Of a DNA stretch of 64,000 nt, positions 8,820 through 17,199 are shown in pieces. Source of the stretch: Flavisolibacter nicotianae (GTDB taxonomy: Bacteria; Bacteroidota; Bacteroidia; Chitinophagales; Chitinophagaceae); the NCBI RefSeq assembly GCF_003628535.1, contig NZ_RBCI01000001.1, forward strand, positions 372,001 through 436,000. The letters run 5' to 3'. The notes below the pieces were generated by a model. That model was given only the letters and a program-made list of their open reading frames with translations. It did no database searches and was not told where the DNA came from. The translations under genes and the position numbers were made by a program. Within the stretch, counting starts at the first letter, position 1; each line of letters starts with the position of its first letter.

Positions 8820-9629
8820 TCAGGCAGTCTTTTGAGTGGCGTTTACAAACTGTGACAAGATTTGATTCGTTTGGTTTAACTCCTCGATCATTCCCATATG
8901 ACCGGCATGCTCAAGGATATGAATATACGTTTTTTGCGGCAGGTAACACTGCTTCAACCCGTCCTGCAGCGGTACCGCCGGATCATGGCGGCCCATCACA
9001 AAAAGCACGGGAACCCGGCTTTCTTTCAGAACGGCAGTCCTGTCGGGACGCCGGATCATGGCTTCGTAATATAGAACGAGAGAGTCGCCCGAAAAGTTGC
9101 ATGTATCCCGCACCTGTTTTTCGATCCATTCGGGATGTGTCTTCCGGGTTTCCTCCGCATAAAGGTTCGGTGTCGACATCTTCAAAAATTCAGCGGCACC
9201 GTGTTGGCGGATGAAGCGGATGCCTTTGCGGCGGGTCTCCTTTTTTTCGTCGCTGTCGGCAAACGCCGTGGAGTGAAAAAGCCCGAAGCCCCGCAGCCAT
9301 TCCGGGTATTTTTCGGCAAAGGCCAGGGTAATGTAACCGCCCATGCTGTGACCAATCAGCGCCACTTGCGTGGTATCGCCAGCCGTTGAATCAAGAAGTG
9401 CTTTTACCGCATCGGCCAGTCCTTCCATGCTCATGTCTTCAATGGTTTCGCTACGGCCACTGCCCGGCAAATCGGGCACCAGCAATTGATAGCCCGGGAA
9501 AAGCACAAACTGGTCCTCCCAAATCGTGCCGTCTTCGCCAAAGCCATGCAGCAACATCACCACCGGCCCGCTGCCCGCGGTCCGGTAAACGATCGTTTTT
9601 CCCCTGTAATCAAATTCCTTGCTTTGCAT
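8820..9629 (-). CDS. Alpha/beta hydrolase
   Basis: 269 residues with a full alpha/beta hydrolase layout: oxyanion region LLHGFGEDG (residues 27-34), nucleophile elbow GHSMGGY with Ser95, the acid in MGRHDPAVP (Asp216) and the catalytic His in EHAGHMG (His244). There is no signal peptide, so it is probably cytoplasmic. The family covers esterases, C-C hydrolases and haloperoxidase-like enzymes, and the substrate cannot be read from sequence. The ATG overlaps the end of the DUF4105 gene by 20 bases, and its stop is 5 bases from the T9SS type B gene, which points to translational coupling in one operon. Confidence 0.85.
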   Translation of the reverse strand: MQSKEFDYRGKTIVYRTAGSGPVVMLLHGFGEDGTIWEDQFVLFPGYQLLVPDLPGSGRSETIEDMSMEGLADAVKALLDSTAGDTTQVALIGHSMGGYITLAFAEKYPEWLRGFGLFHSTAFADSDEKKETRRKGIRFIRQHGAAEFLKMSTPNLYAEETRKTHPEWIEKQVRDTCNFSGDSLVLYYEAMIRRPDRTAVLKESRVPVLFVMGRHDPAVPLQDGLKQCYLPQKTYIHILEHAGHMGMIEELNQTNQILSQFVNATQKTA

Positions 9630-10776
9630 GATTTTGTGTTGAAAGAATCCAGCTTCTTAAAGCTATTAAGAAAACAAGTGGCAACAAAGCGCTGTTCAGG
9701 TGTTGCGGCAAAAAAGCCCAGCAAAGAAGTAAAAGCACCGTCAACACAAACGTGCCACGAAAGTATTTCTTTACCCACACCGCTTTTTTGTGCAGGAAAA
9801 AAGCAGCGACCAAATGCGTCGGCAGGGCCCACACCAGGTTGTAGTTGTTGGCACACAACGCATGGTCTGTGCCGAACCACATAAACAGGAGCAGCACGCC
9901 AACGGCGCCCAGGAGGAAGAAGAACACAAAATCAAACACACCCACCGTTTTTTGTGCCCACCTTTTCTTGGTCAACGACAACCCGCCAACAATAACCAAT
10001 AACAGCGAAAAGAAGACGAAGGGGGTAATGAGATAACTTCCGGTCGCCAGGCTGGGCATGGTGAGCAAAGGCTTTTTTCCCCCGACAAGCAGCCTGCCGT
10101 CCGCAGCCGCGCTGTCCATCCCCCGCAGCAAATTATCGGGCAAAAACATGGTTTCTTCGTTCGTTGCCGCCCGGTCCAGTTTGGCGCCGAGCAAAAGATC
10201 GATTCCCAGTTTGCTCCAGTCCTGGTGTCCCTTGTCCAGGTAAACATAAATCAGGTCGCGGAAAGAAGGCTTTTTTACAGGGAACAGCGTTGGATAGCGA
10301 ACCGTTCCCCCGCTGTTCTGCGCAATGATTTTCCCGGCCCGGGTGGTGCAGTTATCGAATAAAAAATCGTAGCGGTAAAACCGGTTTTGCGGCAGCGCAT
10401 TGGTGCGGAGGGCCGCATACAATTGCTCTTTTTGCAGGCAGTTGAGCGAAAGTTCCTGCTCCACGATGGAACGGCTTTCGGCCTGGTAATTAAAATAAAA
10501 ATCGCGGAAGTCCTCGACCGACAAGGCATACAGCAGGCGGCCCTTGACAAACTTGTAATAAAAATCCGGGGAAAACTCAAACGTGCCGTAATTGTACACG
10601 TCATCAACACCGGCGGAAGGGTCTGTAACCCGGATGGCGGTATGGCCAAACGTGGAGTACAGTTCGGCGCCGGGTGAGCAAGTCAGCAGGGAAATTCGCA
10701 ATGCACAACTGTCCTGGGAGAATGCAGCGCCAACAAACGAAATAGACAAAAGGGTAGCCAGTACGATCTTCTTCAA
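9610..10776 (-). CDS. DUF4105 (Lnb N-terminal-like) periplasmic/membrane protein, TTG start
   Basis: The open frame extends to 11004, but the upstream part lacks protein character and crosses the divergent gene. The TTG at 10774-10776 begins a clear signal peptide (LKKIVLATLLSISFVGAAFSQ) and gives 388 residues. The DUF4105 domain follows: CSPGAELYSTFGHTAIRV with a conserved His, then NYGTFEFSPDFYYKFVKG and FLFDNCTTRAGKI with a conserved Cys and Asn. The C-terminal 130 residues hold about four membrane helices (LLLVIVGGL, FFLLGAVGVLLLFMW, LVAAFFL, VLLLLCWAFL). A His/Cys pair in this fold has suggested a hydrolase or peptidase-like activity, but none is proven to my knowledge. It is the first gene of the operon with the hydrolase and the type B cargo. 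Confidence 0.78.
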   Translation of the reverse strand: MKKIVLATLLSISFVGAAFSQDSCALRISLLTCSPGAELYSTFGHTAIRVTDPSAGVDDVYNYGTFEFSPDFYYKFVKGRLLYALSVEDFRDFYFNYQAESRSIVEQELSLNCLQKEQLYAALRTNALPQNRFYRYDFLFDNCTTRAGKIIAQNSGGTVRYPTLFPVKKPSFRDLIYVYLDKGHQDWSKLGIDLLLGAKLDRAATNEETMFLPDNLLRGMDSAAADGRLLVGGKKPLLTMPSLATGSYLITPFVFFSLLLVIVGGLSLTKKRWAQKTVGVFDFVFFFLLGAVGVLLLFMWFGTDHALCANNYNLVWALPTHLVAAFFLHKKAVWVKKYFRGTFVLTVLLLLCWAFLPQHLNSALLPLVFLIALRSWILSTQNHAKQGI

Positions 10777-10921
10777 GCAAAGCCAAGTTTGCGGAAAGAT
10801 AGAGAAGAAACATACTGCCGCTGTCGAAGCAATGTTAAATAACGTTGCCGTGCAGGACTGTTTTTTGCTGGTAGACAGGTACCATCCGGTGAAAAACTTT
10901 TTATTTGTAAAAAGCGAGGCG

Positions 10922-12244
10922 ATGAACGATCCCGGTAAGATGAAAAAACTGGAAGAAGAAATGGCCCGTCTTTCCCTGCAGTTGCAGGAACAGGCGCAAA
11001 CCATTCACCGGTTGCAGGACGAACTCCGCCAACTCTCCGGAACAAAAGCGCAGGAATCACCGGTTCGTCGCACCGTTTTGCCGCATGCTTCGCTGGAAAA
11101 CCTCATTGGTCTGCGCCTGATCCACCTTGTTGGCATGATCGTGCTGGTCATCGGCCTTTCGCTGGGCGTGAAATACGCCATCGATGCCAACCTCATCTCG
11201 GAAAAGATGCGCATCCTCCTCGCCTACCTGGCCAGCGGTGCGCTGTTGTTTTTCTCGTTCCAGCTGCGAAAAGCATATGAAGGCTTCAGCGCCATCCTCT
11301 TTAGCGGGGCCATGGCGTCGGTGTATTTTACCACCTATGCAGCCTTTGTCTATTATGCCCTGCTTTCGTTCCCGGCCACCTTCGTGCTGATGGTGCTTTT
11401 TACCGTGTACACCGTGTTCGAAGCCATCCGGTACAACCGGCAGGAAATTGCCCTGCTTGGGCTGGTAGGTGCTTACGGCATTCCCTTTCTCATTAGTCCC
11501 AACCGGGGCAACCCGCAACTGCTTTTCCTTTACATGACCATCATCAATGCCGGCATCCTGGCGCTGAGCGTTAAAAAGACCTGGATCCTGATGGGCCGCC
11601 TGGCGCAAGCCATTACCTGGATCATTTTTATCGCCTGGCTGGTGATGCAGGAATCGATGCAACTCAGGGGAACAGGTCTTCTTTTCATGTGCCTTTTCTT
11701 TTTCCTGTTTTTGCTAAACGGCGCTTCGCCCAAACTGGTACGGAAAGAAAAGCTGGATGTGGCCCATTCGTACCAACTGCTCCTGAACAATATTGCCCTG
11801 TCGCTTTCGGCGCTGTTTGTCTTTGGGTATTCGTTCGAGAACGCAACGCTTTCGGTAATTGCTCTCTTTCTTTCTCTTTTCGTGGCGGCACAAGCCGTTT
11901 TATTTCATTACTGGAATGAAGAACAAACACGAACCCTGCTGGGTTCCTATGCCCTGGCGCTGTTTGTTCTGTTTATCGGTTTTCAATGGAAAGGAATCGT
12001 AGTGACCCTGCTTTGGCTGCTAACGGCCGTTGTACTGTTTGCGATAGGTGTCAAGCTGAAATCGATCGCCTTGCGCATGGCAGCGATTTCGCTGATGGGA
12101 ATTACGTTATTGAAACTGCTGGTGCTGGACAGCCTGACCTTTTCGACCGTTCAAAAAGTGATTGCGTATCTTGTTCTGGGAGTGTTGTTGCTGTTGGTTT
12201 CTTTTTTCTACCAGAAATTCAAGGAGCGGTTGTTCGGCGAATAG
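10922..12244 (+). CDS. DUF2339-type polytopic membrane protein
   Basis: Starting at the ATG at 10922 gives 440 residues. The first 40 residues form a coiled coil (MKKLEEEMARLSLQLQEQAQ, then HRLQDELRQL). A signature stretch follows (LENLIGLRLIHLVGMIVLVIG, LGVKYAIDANLISEKMRILL, GFSAILFSGAMASVYFTTYAA), and then a long series of about 12-14 membrane helices to the end. This matches DUF2339 membrane proteins, though many members are much longer (700-1000 residues). Function is unknown, and transport or envelope roles have only been guessed. It is divergent from the DUF4105 gene, with 145 bases between the start codons. It is followed after 112 bases by the sugar dehydrogenase gene. Confidence 0.75.
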   Translation: MNDPGKMKKLEEEMARLSLQLQEQAQTIHRLQDELRQLSGTKAQESPVRRTVLPHASLENLIGLRLIHLVGMIVLVIGLSLGVKYAIDANLISEKMRILLAYLASGALLFFSFQLRKAYEGFSAILFSGAMASVYFTTYAAFVYYALLSFPATFVLMVLFTVYTVFEAIRYNRQEIALLGLVGAYGIPFLISPNRGNPQLLFLYMTIINAGILALSVKKTWILMGRLAQAITWIIFIAWLVMQESMQLRGTGLLFMCLFFFLFLLNGASPKLVRKEKLDVAHSYQLLLNNIALSLSALFVFGYSFENATLSVIALFLSLFVAAQAVLFHYWNEEQTRTLLGSYALALFVLFIGFQWKGIVVTLLWLLTAVVLFAIGVKLKSIALRMAAISLMGITLLKLLVLDSLTFSTVQKVIAYLVLGVLLLLVSFFYQKFKERLFGE

Positions 12245-12356
12245 GGAAAAGCATTCCCGGTTTTTGGTAAAAAGAAAAGGCAACCTGCAGCACGGTTTCG
12301 CCACTTGCGATGGCACTGTTTTCCGTATTGCTTTTTCTCATTCCAAATCATACACC

Positions 12357-13604
12357 ATGTTCAAACCAATCGTTTTGGCTTCGGCCACACTTGCTTTGCT
12401 TCTGCAGGCCTGCAGCCAGTCACCCTCGTCTGCCACGTCCAACAATGCCGGCACGCCGGCAACGGACAGCACTAACCCGCCTGTCGAAACCAAGCCGCCC
12501 AACTCCGATTACAAGCCGGCCTTTCCCGGCCAGACGCGGATCAGGGGCGTAAAGACAACCACGCCTTACGAAGCACGGGTGCTGACGTCGGCCCTTAACC
12601 ACCCCTGGGGCATGACCTCACTCCCCGATGGCCGCCTGCTGATTACAGAGCGGGAAGGGACCATGCGCATTGCCACTACAGCCGGTGTACTTGGCCAGCC
12701 CATTACGGGATTGCCCGCGGTAAATTCGAGCGGACAGGGTGGACTGCTGGGACTTACCCTGGATCCTGCGTTCTCCAGCAACCGCCTGGTGTACTGGGTT
12801 TTTTCCGATGCAACCCCCGACGGAAACCTAACCGCTGTGGCCAAAGGCAAATTGTCGGCAGATGAAAAAACCATTGAAGGAGCGACGGTGATCTACCGGG
12901 CCACGCCTGCACACAACAGCGCCCTGCACTACGGCGGCCGGATCCTGTTTGACCGTTCGGGCAACCTGCTTGTGAGCACCGGCGAACGCTCGGACCTTGA
13001 AACAAGGCCCCTGGCCCAGGACCTGAACGCGGCGCTGGGCAAAGTGCTGCGCCTCACCAAAGAAGGAAAGCCCGCCGCGGGCAATCCGTTTGCCGGCCGT
13101 GCCGGCGCCCGGCCCGAGATCTTTTCGTATGGGCATCGCAATGTGCAAAGCCTGGCCTTTCATCCCGAAACCGGCGACCTGTGGGAAGCCGAATTTGGCC
13201 CCCGCGGCGGCGATGAACTCAACCGCATCGAGGCCGGGAAAAACTATGGCTGGCCCACCATTACCTACGGGCTGGAGTATAGCGGGAAAAAGGTCGGCGA
13301 CGGCATCACGCAGAAAGAGGGCTTGGAGCAGCCGGTCTATTACTGGGACCCTGTGCTGTCGCCCAGCGGCATGACCTTCTACAGCGGCGACCAGATTCCC
13401 GAATGGAAAAACAACTTGTTTATCGGGGGATTGAGCAGCACGCACATTGCCCGATTGGTCATTCAAAACAACAAGGTGACCGGTGAAGAGATGCTGCTCG
13501 CCAGCGAAGGCCAGCGCTTCCGCGATGTGCACCAGGGCAAAGACGGCGCCCTGTACGCCGTTACCGATGACGGAAGACTTTACCAGATCCGGAAGAAAAG
13601 CTAG
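12357..13604 (+). CDS. Lipoprotein PQQ-dependent aldose sugar dehydrogenase (YliI/Asd-like)
   Basis: 415 residues from the ATG at 12357. The signal peptide ends in the lipobox LLLQAC with Cys19, followed by a Ser/Thr/Pro-rich linker. The beta-propeller carries the glucose/sorbosone dehydrogenase pattern: NHPWGMTSLPDGRLLITEREG, SGQGGLLGLTLDP, HYGGRILFDRSGNLLVSTG, FSYGHRNVQSLAFHP, FGPRGGDELNRIEAGKNYGWP and PSGMTFYSGD. These match E. coli YliI, a soluble periplasmic PQQ aldose dehydrogenase. The protein is probably anchored to a membrane facing the periplasm or surface. No PQQ biosynthesis genes are in the window. The in-frame upstream extension is rejected because it disrupts the lipoprotein signal. 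Confidence 0.88.
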   Translation: MFKPIVLASATLALLLQACSQSPSSATSNNAGTPATDSTNPPVETKPPNSDYKPAFPGQTRIRGVKTTTPYEARVLTSALNHPWGMTSLPDGRLLITEREGTMRIATTAGVLGQPITGLPAVNSSGQGGLLGLTLDPAFSSNRLVYWVFSDATPDGNLTAVAKGKLSADEKTIEGATVIYRATPAHNSALHYGGRILFDRSGNLLVSTGERSDLETRPLAQDLNAALGKVLRLTKEGKPAAGNPFAGRAGARPEIFSYGHRNVQSLAFHPETGDLWEAEFGPRGGDELNRIEAGKNYGWPTITYGLEYSGKKVGDGITQKEGLEQPVYYWDPVLSPSGMTFYSGDQIPEWKNNLFIGGLSSTHIARLVIQNNKVTGEEMLLASEGQRFRDVHQGKDGALYAVTDDGRLYQIRKKS

Positions 13605-13636
13605 CCAAAGCTCGTGTTGAAAAGCAAAGGATAATA

Positions 13637-13666
13637 TGCAGTAAGCAGTATGCAGTTGGCAGTCGA
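13637..13666 (+). repeat. Short word repeat (GCAGT units) in intergenic gap
   Basis: The words ATGCAGTAAGCAGTATGCAG then TTGGCAGT give four spaced GCAGT units in 30 bases. A partly complementary TGCCTACTGCTTCC lies 20 bases further on. It resembles the other word-type repeats in the window. Confidence 0.4.
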
Positions 13667-13734
13667 ATCTCTACAAACTGTTTATTGCCTACTGCTTCCT
13701 CGTTCTTATCCGATTTGTTCCGCTTGAACCGGCA

Positions 13735-14334
13735 TCAATCATGCATTTCGCTGACAAGATTTTTCAAATAATCGAGATGGCTGCCGAATTTGAGCTGGCA
13801 CAGGCGACGGCTCACAAAATATTGAAACAGCAAAAAGCCTGCATAACTGCCAAACCGCAGCAAAGGCGACAAGCTATGCCATTTGTCCAGCATGCGGTAG
13901 TGTTGAAAATAGGGCAGTACTTCGAGTAAAACGATGAAGTAAAGCAGCACAACCCGGAGACCGATCATGTTGCGCCGGAGCCTTGTTTCCAGTACCGCGA
14001 TCTGCTCCTGCAACGTTGTTTTCACCCGGCCGTCCATGCCTTCGAGCCGGCTGACAATGCGGTAATTGAACCAGGTGTAAACAACCACCCCGGCGCAGAA
14101 GACAACATAACTCCAGAACAAAACACTGGTAAGCGCTTTTTGCCAATCGTTTACATTGACCAGGAAAATAAGAATGGGAAGGATGATCATCACCCTGATT
14201 TGTTTTAAAAAAGCCCGTTTTAACGCTGCAATGGGGCCATAGCTTTTGTGGTGGATGAGTTCCATGATATCTGTGTTTTTAATTGGTTCGGGACGTTGCT
14301 GTTGCCAGGTTTGTTTCAGGTCATCAAGTTCCAT
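13735..14334 (-). CDS. Membrane protein paired with ECF sigma factor, putative anti-sigma or regulator
   Basis: 199 residues. The N-terminus MELDDLKQTWQQQ is the short helical opening typical of small membrane partners of ECF sigma factors in Bacteroidota. About four hydrophobic segments follow (VMIILPILIFLV, VLFWSYVVFCAGVVVY, VVLLYFIVLLEVLPYF, FGSYAGFLLFQYF), with a short coiled stretch between the second and third (LQEQIAVLETRLRR). There is no zinc-binding anti-sigma motif, so the anti-sigma role is inferred only from position. Its ATG overlaps the end of the sigma gene by 11 bases, which implies coupled translation. Confidence 0.7.
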   Translation of the reverse strand: MELDDLKQTWQQQRPEPIKNTDIMELIHHKSYGPIAALKRAFLKQIRVMIILPILIFLVNVNDWQKALTSVLFWSYVVFCAGVVVYTWFNYRIVSRLEGMDGRVKTTLQEQIAVLETRLRRNMIGLRVVLLYFIVLLEVLPYFQHYRMLDKWHSLSPLLRFGSYAGFLLFQYFVSRRLCQLKFGSHLDYLKNLVSEMHD

Positions 14335-14836
14335 GGTCAGTCGTTTTTGTGAGCAGTCGTAATTTTTCTTTGATGCGGTTCATCTTTACCCGCAGGGTGC
14401 TGTTGCTGATGCCCAGGATATCTTCCATTTCATCGTAGGAGCGGTCTTCCATGTACAGCATCACGATGGCTTTTTCCACTTCGTTCAGTTGTGCAATGGC
14501 CCGGTACAATTGCTGCAGGCGCTCCTCTTCGGCTTTACTGTACGTATCCTCGCTGCTGTTGTGCGGAAGGTTTTCCGGTTCTACCGACGTAATGAAATCT
14601 TTTTTTTGCCGCAGCCCGGTAATGGCTGTGTTAATGGCCACCCTGTACAACCAGGTGCTGAACTTTGACTCCCCTTTGAATTTTGGATAGGCTTTCCAAA
14701 GCTGGATCACCATCTCCTGGAACAGGTCCTGCCGGTCGGCGTCCGTGGAAGCATAGATGCGGCAAACCTTGTGCAGCAGCCCTTCGTGTTCACGAATGCT
14801 TTTTTCAAATGCTTTTTCGGCTTCCCTGTTCTGCAA
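14324..14836 (-). CDS. ECF-type RNA polymerase sigma factor, TTG start
   Basis: 170 residues. Region 2 is seen in ADRQDLFQEMVIQLWKAYPKF and the FSTWLYRVAINTAI segment, which binds the -10 element. Region 4 is seen in LNEVEKAIVMLYMEDRSYDEM, then the helix-turn-helix ILGISNSTLRVKMNRIKEKL. The only possible initiation codon between the upstream in-frame stop and region 1/2 is TTG at 14834-14836, so translation may be weak. It is co-transcribed with the downstream membrane protein. The pair probably responds to an envelope or growth signal, but the signal cannot be read from the sequence. Confidence 0.88.
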   Translation of the reverse strand: MQNREAEKAFEKSIREHEGLLHKVCRIYASTDADRQDLFQEMVIQLWKAYPKFKGESKFSTWLYRVAINTAITGLRQKKDFITSVEPENLPHNSSEDTYSKAEEERLQQLYRAIAQLNEVEKAIVMLYMEDRSYDEMEDILGISNSTLRVKMNRIKEKLRLLTKTTDHGT

Positions 14837-14968
14837 TTGGTAGTTAGTTTAAAAGAATAGTCGCGGTTTGAACTGAAATGTTACAGGCACGAAGAAAAAT
14901 TTTTTTTGGCAGGAAGAGGTACGCAAAGCCTGCGTGGTTAGCCACGTTTGTCCATTCTGATTTTTATC

Positions 14969-14980
14969 GCTCCGCAGAGC
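14969..14980. repeat. REP-like palindrome, ATCGCTCC-type copy 2
   Basis: TTTTTATCGCTCCGCAGAGC carries the imperfect palindrome GCTCCGCAGAGC. It shares ATCGCTCC with the palindrome near 5962. A second hairpin, CGTGG-TTAG-CCACG, is adjacent at 14933-14946. Confidence 0.4.
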
Positions 14981-14983
14981 ACC

Positions 14984-15012
14984 AAGAAAATTGCCGGTGT
15001 TAACACCGGCAA
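14984..15012 (-). terminator. Rho-independent terminator of the M28 peptidase gene
   Basis: TTGCCGGTG and CACCGGCAA (14991-15012) form a perfect 9-bp stem with a TTAA loop. Read on the minus strand it is followed by TTTTCTT. It lies 26 bases past the peptidase stop. Confidence 0.8.
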
Positions 15013-15037
15013 TTTAAACAACGTGTAATGGTCCTTG

Positions 15038-16693
15038 TCAGGGACTCTTCGCGGTGAATTTCTGCCCGAAAAAATCACCTCTGTTCCAGGCCGGTGCCGC
15101 TTTTTCGTTGCTCACATAATAACCAATCAGGAAATTGACTTTTGCATGCATGGTTGCCGCCGTAAAATCAAATGGCTGCCGCATGTCGTCCTGCGGTGTG
15201 TGATAATGTGTACTGCGCCAACCCACATCCGATTTGGAGCGGTCGACGGTATCGGACGGCACGGTTAGAAAACCACTTTTGATAAACAAGGCCGGGATGC
15301 CTTTTTTGATAAAGCTGTAATGATCGCTGCGGATAAAAACCACCTGCTCGGGAAACGGGTCAGGACTGATCTTCAGGCCGAGGTCCTGCGCAGTTTTTTG
15401 CGTTTGCACGCCCAGGCTGGAATGATCGGCGCCGTAGGGCACAATGTCCAGTACCGGGTGAAAAAAGAAGGGCATGTCGATGGCGAGGTTCGCCACCACT
15501 TTTCCCTCTTTCAGCGGCATGTTATTGATAAAATAATCAGAGCCCAGCAAGCCCATCTCCTCTCCCGTTACCACGGCAAAGGCAATGGAACGTTTGGGTG
15601 GTGCCGGCAGTGAACGATACGCTTTCGCCACTTCCAGGAGAATGGCATTGCCCGAGGCATCATCGTGTGCACCGTTGTAAATTGAGTCGCCTTTTACAGG
15701 AGCGCCAATGCCGAAATGGTCCAGGTGCGCCGAGTAAACCACGTATTCATTTTTCAGCACGGGATCACTGCCTTTTATGATACCAACCAGGTTAGAGCCT
15801 TCCACGTTTTTGGTGGCGGTCTTTACACCCATAGCGGCAGAAATATTCAAGGGAAAGGAATGTGATTTTCCTTCTGCCGCCAGTGCAAAGACCTGCTGCG
15901 CCGTTGTAGATGCATTGCCAAAAAGAAGGTCGCTGTATTGCGGGTTGAGGGAAGCCACGGCTTTCAGTGTTTCGTAGCTTTTAGCCGCGATGCCGTCGGA
16001 GCTGACCCACTTGTACGAACCGTTTTTGCTTCTCCGCACCGCCGCGTCCCACGCCGACGGTTTTACAGTAGGTGGCAGCAGGAGTATCACGCCAACAGCA
16101 CCCCTTTTGGCAGCTTCCGCATATTTTGCGTCGGCCGTTGCGAAATAGGCTCTTTCGTTTTCGGGAAAGCCTTTTGGTGCTCCCTGTAAATACACCACAA
16201 TTTTTCCTTTGACATCGATGTCTTTGTAATCGTCGTAGTGAAACTCCGGTGCCGATACGCCAAAGCCCACGAAGACCAGCAGCGCCGTTACCTTTGATTC
16301 GGCTGCTGCAAAATAGGGCTGCAGCAAAAATTCCTTTCCATAAGCCAGGCTCTCTTCTTTGTTGTTTTTTCCAGTCAGGGTGAACGTGCTGCTGTTTTCT
16401 TCCACCCAGCCCTTTTGCAGGGGAACCTTTTGTACATACGCGGTGTCGCCAATGCCCGGCTGCAAACCCAGTGCAATAAATTGCGACTCCATGTATTTGG
16501 AGGCAAGGGCAAATCCTCTTGTGCCCGGCATCCGGCCTTCCACCAGGTCGTCGGCCAGGAAGGTCATGTGGCCTTTGATGGCATCGGGACTGACATTAGC
16601 AAGGGTTTGTTTGAGGGCGGGTGTCAACTGGGCAGAAAGGGTATTCACCAGCAACGCGAAGCCGGTGAGTGAAAGCAAAAATCGTTTTTTCAT
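15038..16693 (-). CDS. Secreted M28-family zinc peptidase with PA domain
   Basis: 551 residues from the ATG at 16691-16693, which begins the signal peptide MKKRFLLSLTGFALLVNTLSAQ. The 61 residues of open frame further upstream have no protein character. A PA-type insert (KIVVYLQGAPKGFPENERAY, KRGAVGVILL) precedes the catalytic domain. Zinc ligands appear in order: YSAHLDHFGIG (His, with Asp), NGAHDDASGNA (bridging Asp), VTGEEMGLLGSDYF (catalytic Glu and ligand Glu) and SDHYSFIKKGIPAL (His). The family includes aminopeptidases and glutamyl carboxypeptidase-like enzymes of the periplasm or surface. The N-terminal FLADDLVEGRMPGTRGFALA motif is usual for Bacteroidota M28 proteins. Monocistronic. 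Confidence 0.92.
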   Translation of the reverse strand: MKKRFLLSLTGFALLVNTLSAQLTPALKQTLANVSPDAIKGHMTFLADDLVEGRMPGTRGFALASKYMESQFIALGLQPGIGDTAYVQKVPLQKGWVEENSSTFTLTGKNNKEESLAYGKEFLLQPYFAAAESKVTALLVFVGFGVSAPEFHYDDYKDIDVKGKIVVYLQGAPKGFPENERAYFATADAKYAEAAKRGAVGVILLLPPTVKPSAWDAAVRRSKNGSYKWVSSDGIAAKSYETLKAVASLNPQYSDLLFGNASTTAQQVFALAAEGKSHSFPLNISAAMGVKTATKNVEGSNLVGIIKGSDPVLKNEYVVYSAHLDHFGIGAPVKGDSIYNGAHDDASGNAILLEVAKAYRSLPAPPKRSIAFAVVTGEEMGLLGSDYFINNMPLKEGKVVANLAIDMPFFFHPVLDIVPYGADHSSLGVQTQKTAQDLGLKISPDPFPEQVVFIRSDHYSFIKKGIPALFIKSGFLTVPSDTVDRSKSDVGWRSTHYHTPQDDMRQPFDFTAATMHAKVNFLIGYYVSNEKAAPAWNRGDFFGQKFTAKSP

Positions 16694-16936
16694 TATGTGC
16701 TCGGAAATTAGGTGTTCTACGCAAAAGGCACAAGATAGTGAAGACGGTGATATCCTTTGTTTTCCGGCACTTGCGGCCATACGAGACGCGGATTTTTTCC
16801 AGCACCGGTTACCCATTCCCGGATTTTTGCCTGTCGCCTGTCTTACCCGGCGGACCGGGTATCGATTGCCGTGCAAACATGCAACCGGAACAGAGCAGGA
16901 AGGGCATTTCGCATAATGCGAAAGGGAAGACCCGGG

Positions 16937-17062
16937 CTATATTCTCACACCGTTGGACAGCGTGGTATGCTTCACGCCATGGCAGTCGCGGTTGGTCGCA
17001 CATGAGCTGAAGACAACCAATAGCAGAAGAGCCGTTGAAAAAGAAAGAAGCGCTTTTTTCAT
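16937..17062 (-). CDS. Very small lipoprotein, 41 residues
   Basis: The ATG at 17060-17062 opens a lipoprotein signal (MKKALLSFSTALLLLVVFSSC, lipobox with Cys21). Only 20 residues follow, ending ATNRDCHGVKHTTLSNGVRI. The mature peptide with NRDC-GVKH-NG resembles a class of tiny Bacteroidota lipoproteins I have seen in annotated genomes. I cannot name a function. It is divergent from the lipoprotein gene at 17200. The longer frame continuing to 17347 runs into the neighbouring promoter and is not accepted. Confidence 0.65.
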   Translation of the reverse strand: MKKALLSFSTALLLLVVFSSCATNRDCHGVKHTTLSNGVRI

Positions 17063-17132
17063 GTGCAAATGAAGGGGATTTTCAAAAAAACGTCCCGGTC
17101 CGGCTTTTATTGTCTTTGCGCTTTTTTGTCCA

Positions 17133-17163
17133 TTTGTGATGCAGCCGCAAAAACGTAATTTTA
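17133..17163 (+). promoter_or_regulatory. Bacteroidota-type promoter of the lipoprotein gene at 17200
   Basis: TTTG at 17133-17136, a 19-base spacer, then TAATTTTA at 17156-17163 (7 of 8 to TAnnTTTG). It lies 37 bases before the start codon. Confidence 0.6.
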
Positions 17164-17199
17164 AAAGCAGCAACGCTTTCTTTAACCAAACCAAACAAC

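Noticed and set aside
10592-10921. N-terminal extension of the DUF2339 gene
   Set aside because: It overlaps the DUF4105 coding sequence; the ATG at 10922 gives the natural start before the coiled coil.
10777-11004. N-terminal extension of the DUF4105 gene
   Set aside because: It would overlap the divergent DUF2339 gene and add 76 Cys/Ser-rich residues before a clean signal peptide that begins with TTG.
13605-13734. Possible CRISPR-like or tandem array from repeated GCAGT words
   Set aside because: Units are too short and irregular, no spacers of constant length, and no cas genes in the window.
16694-16876. N-terminal extension of the M28 peptidase
   Set aside because: It would place 61 unnatural residues before a typical signal peptide.
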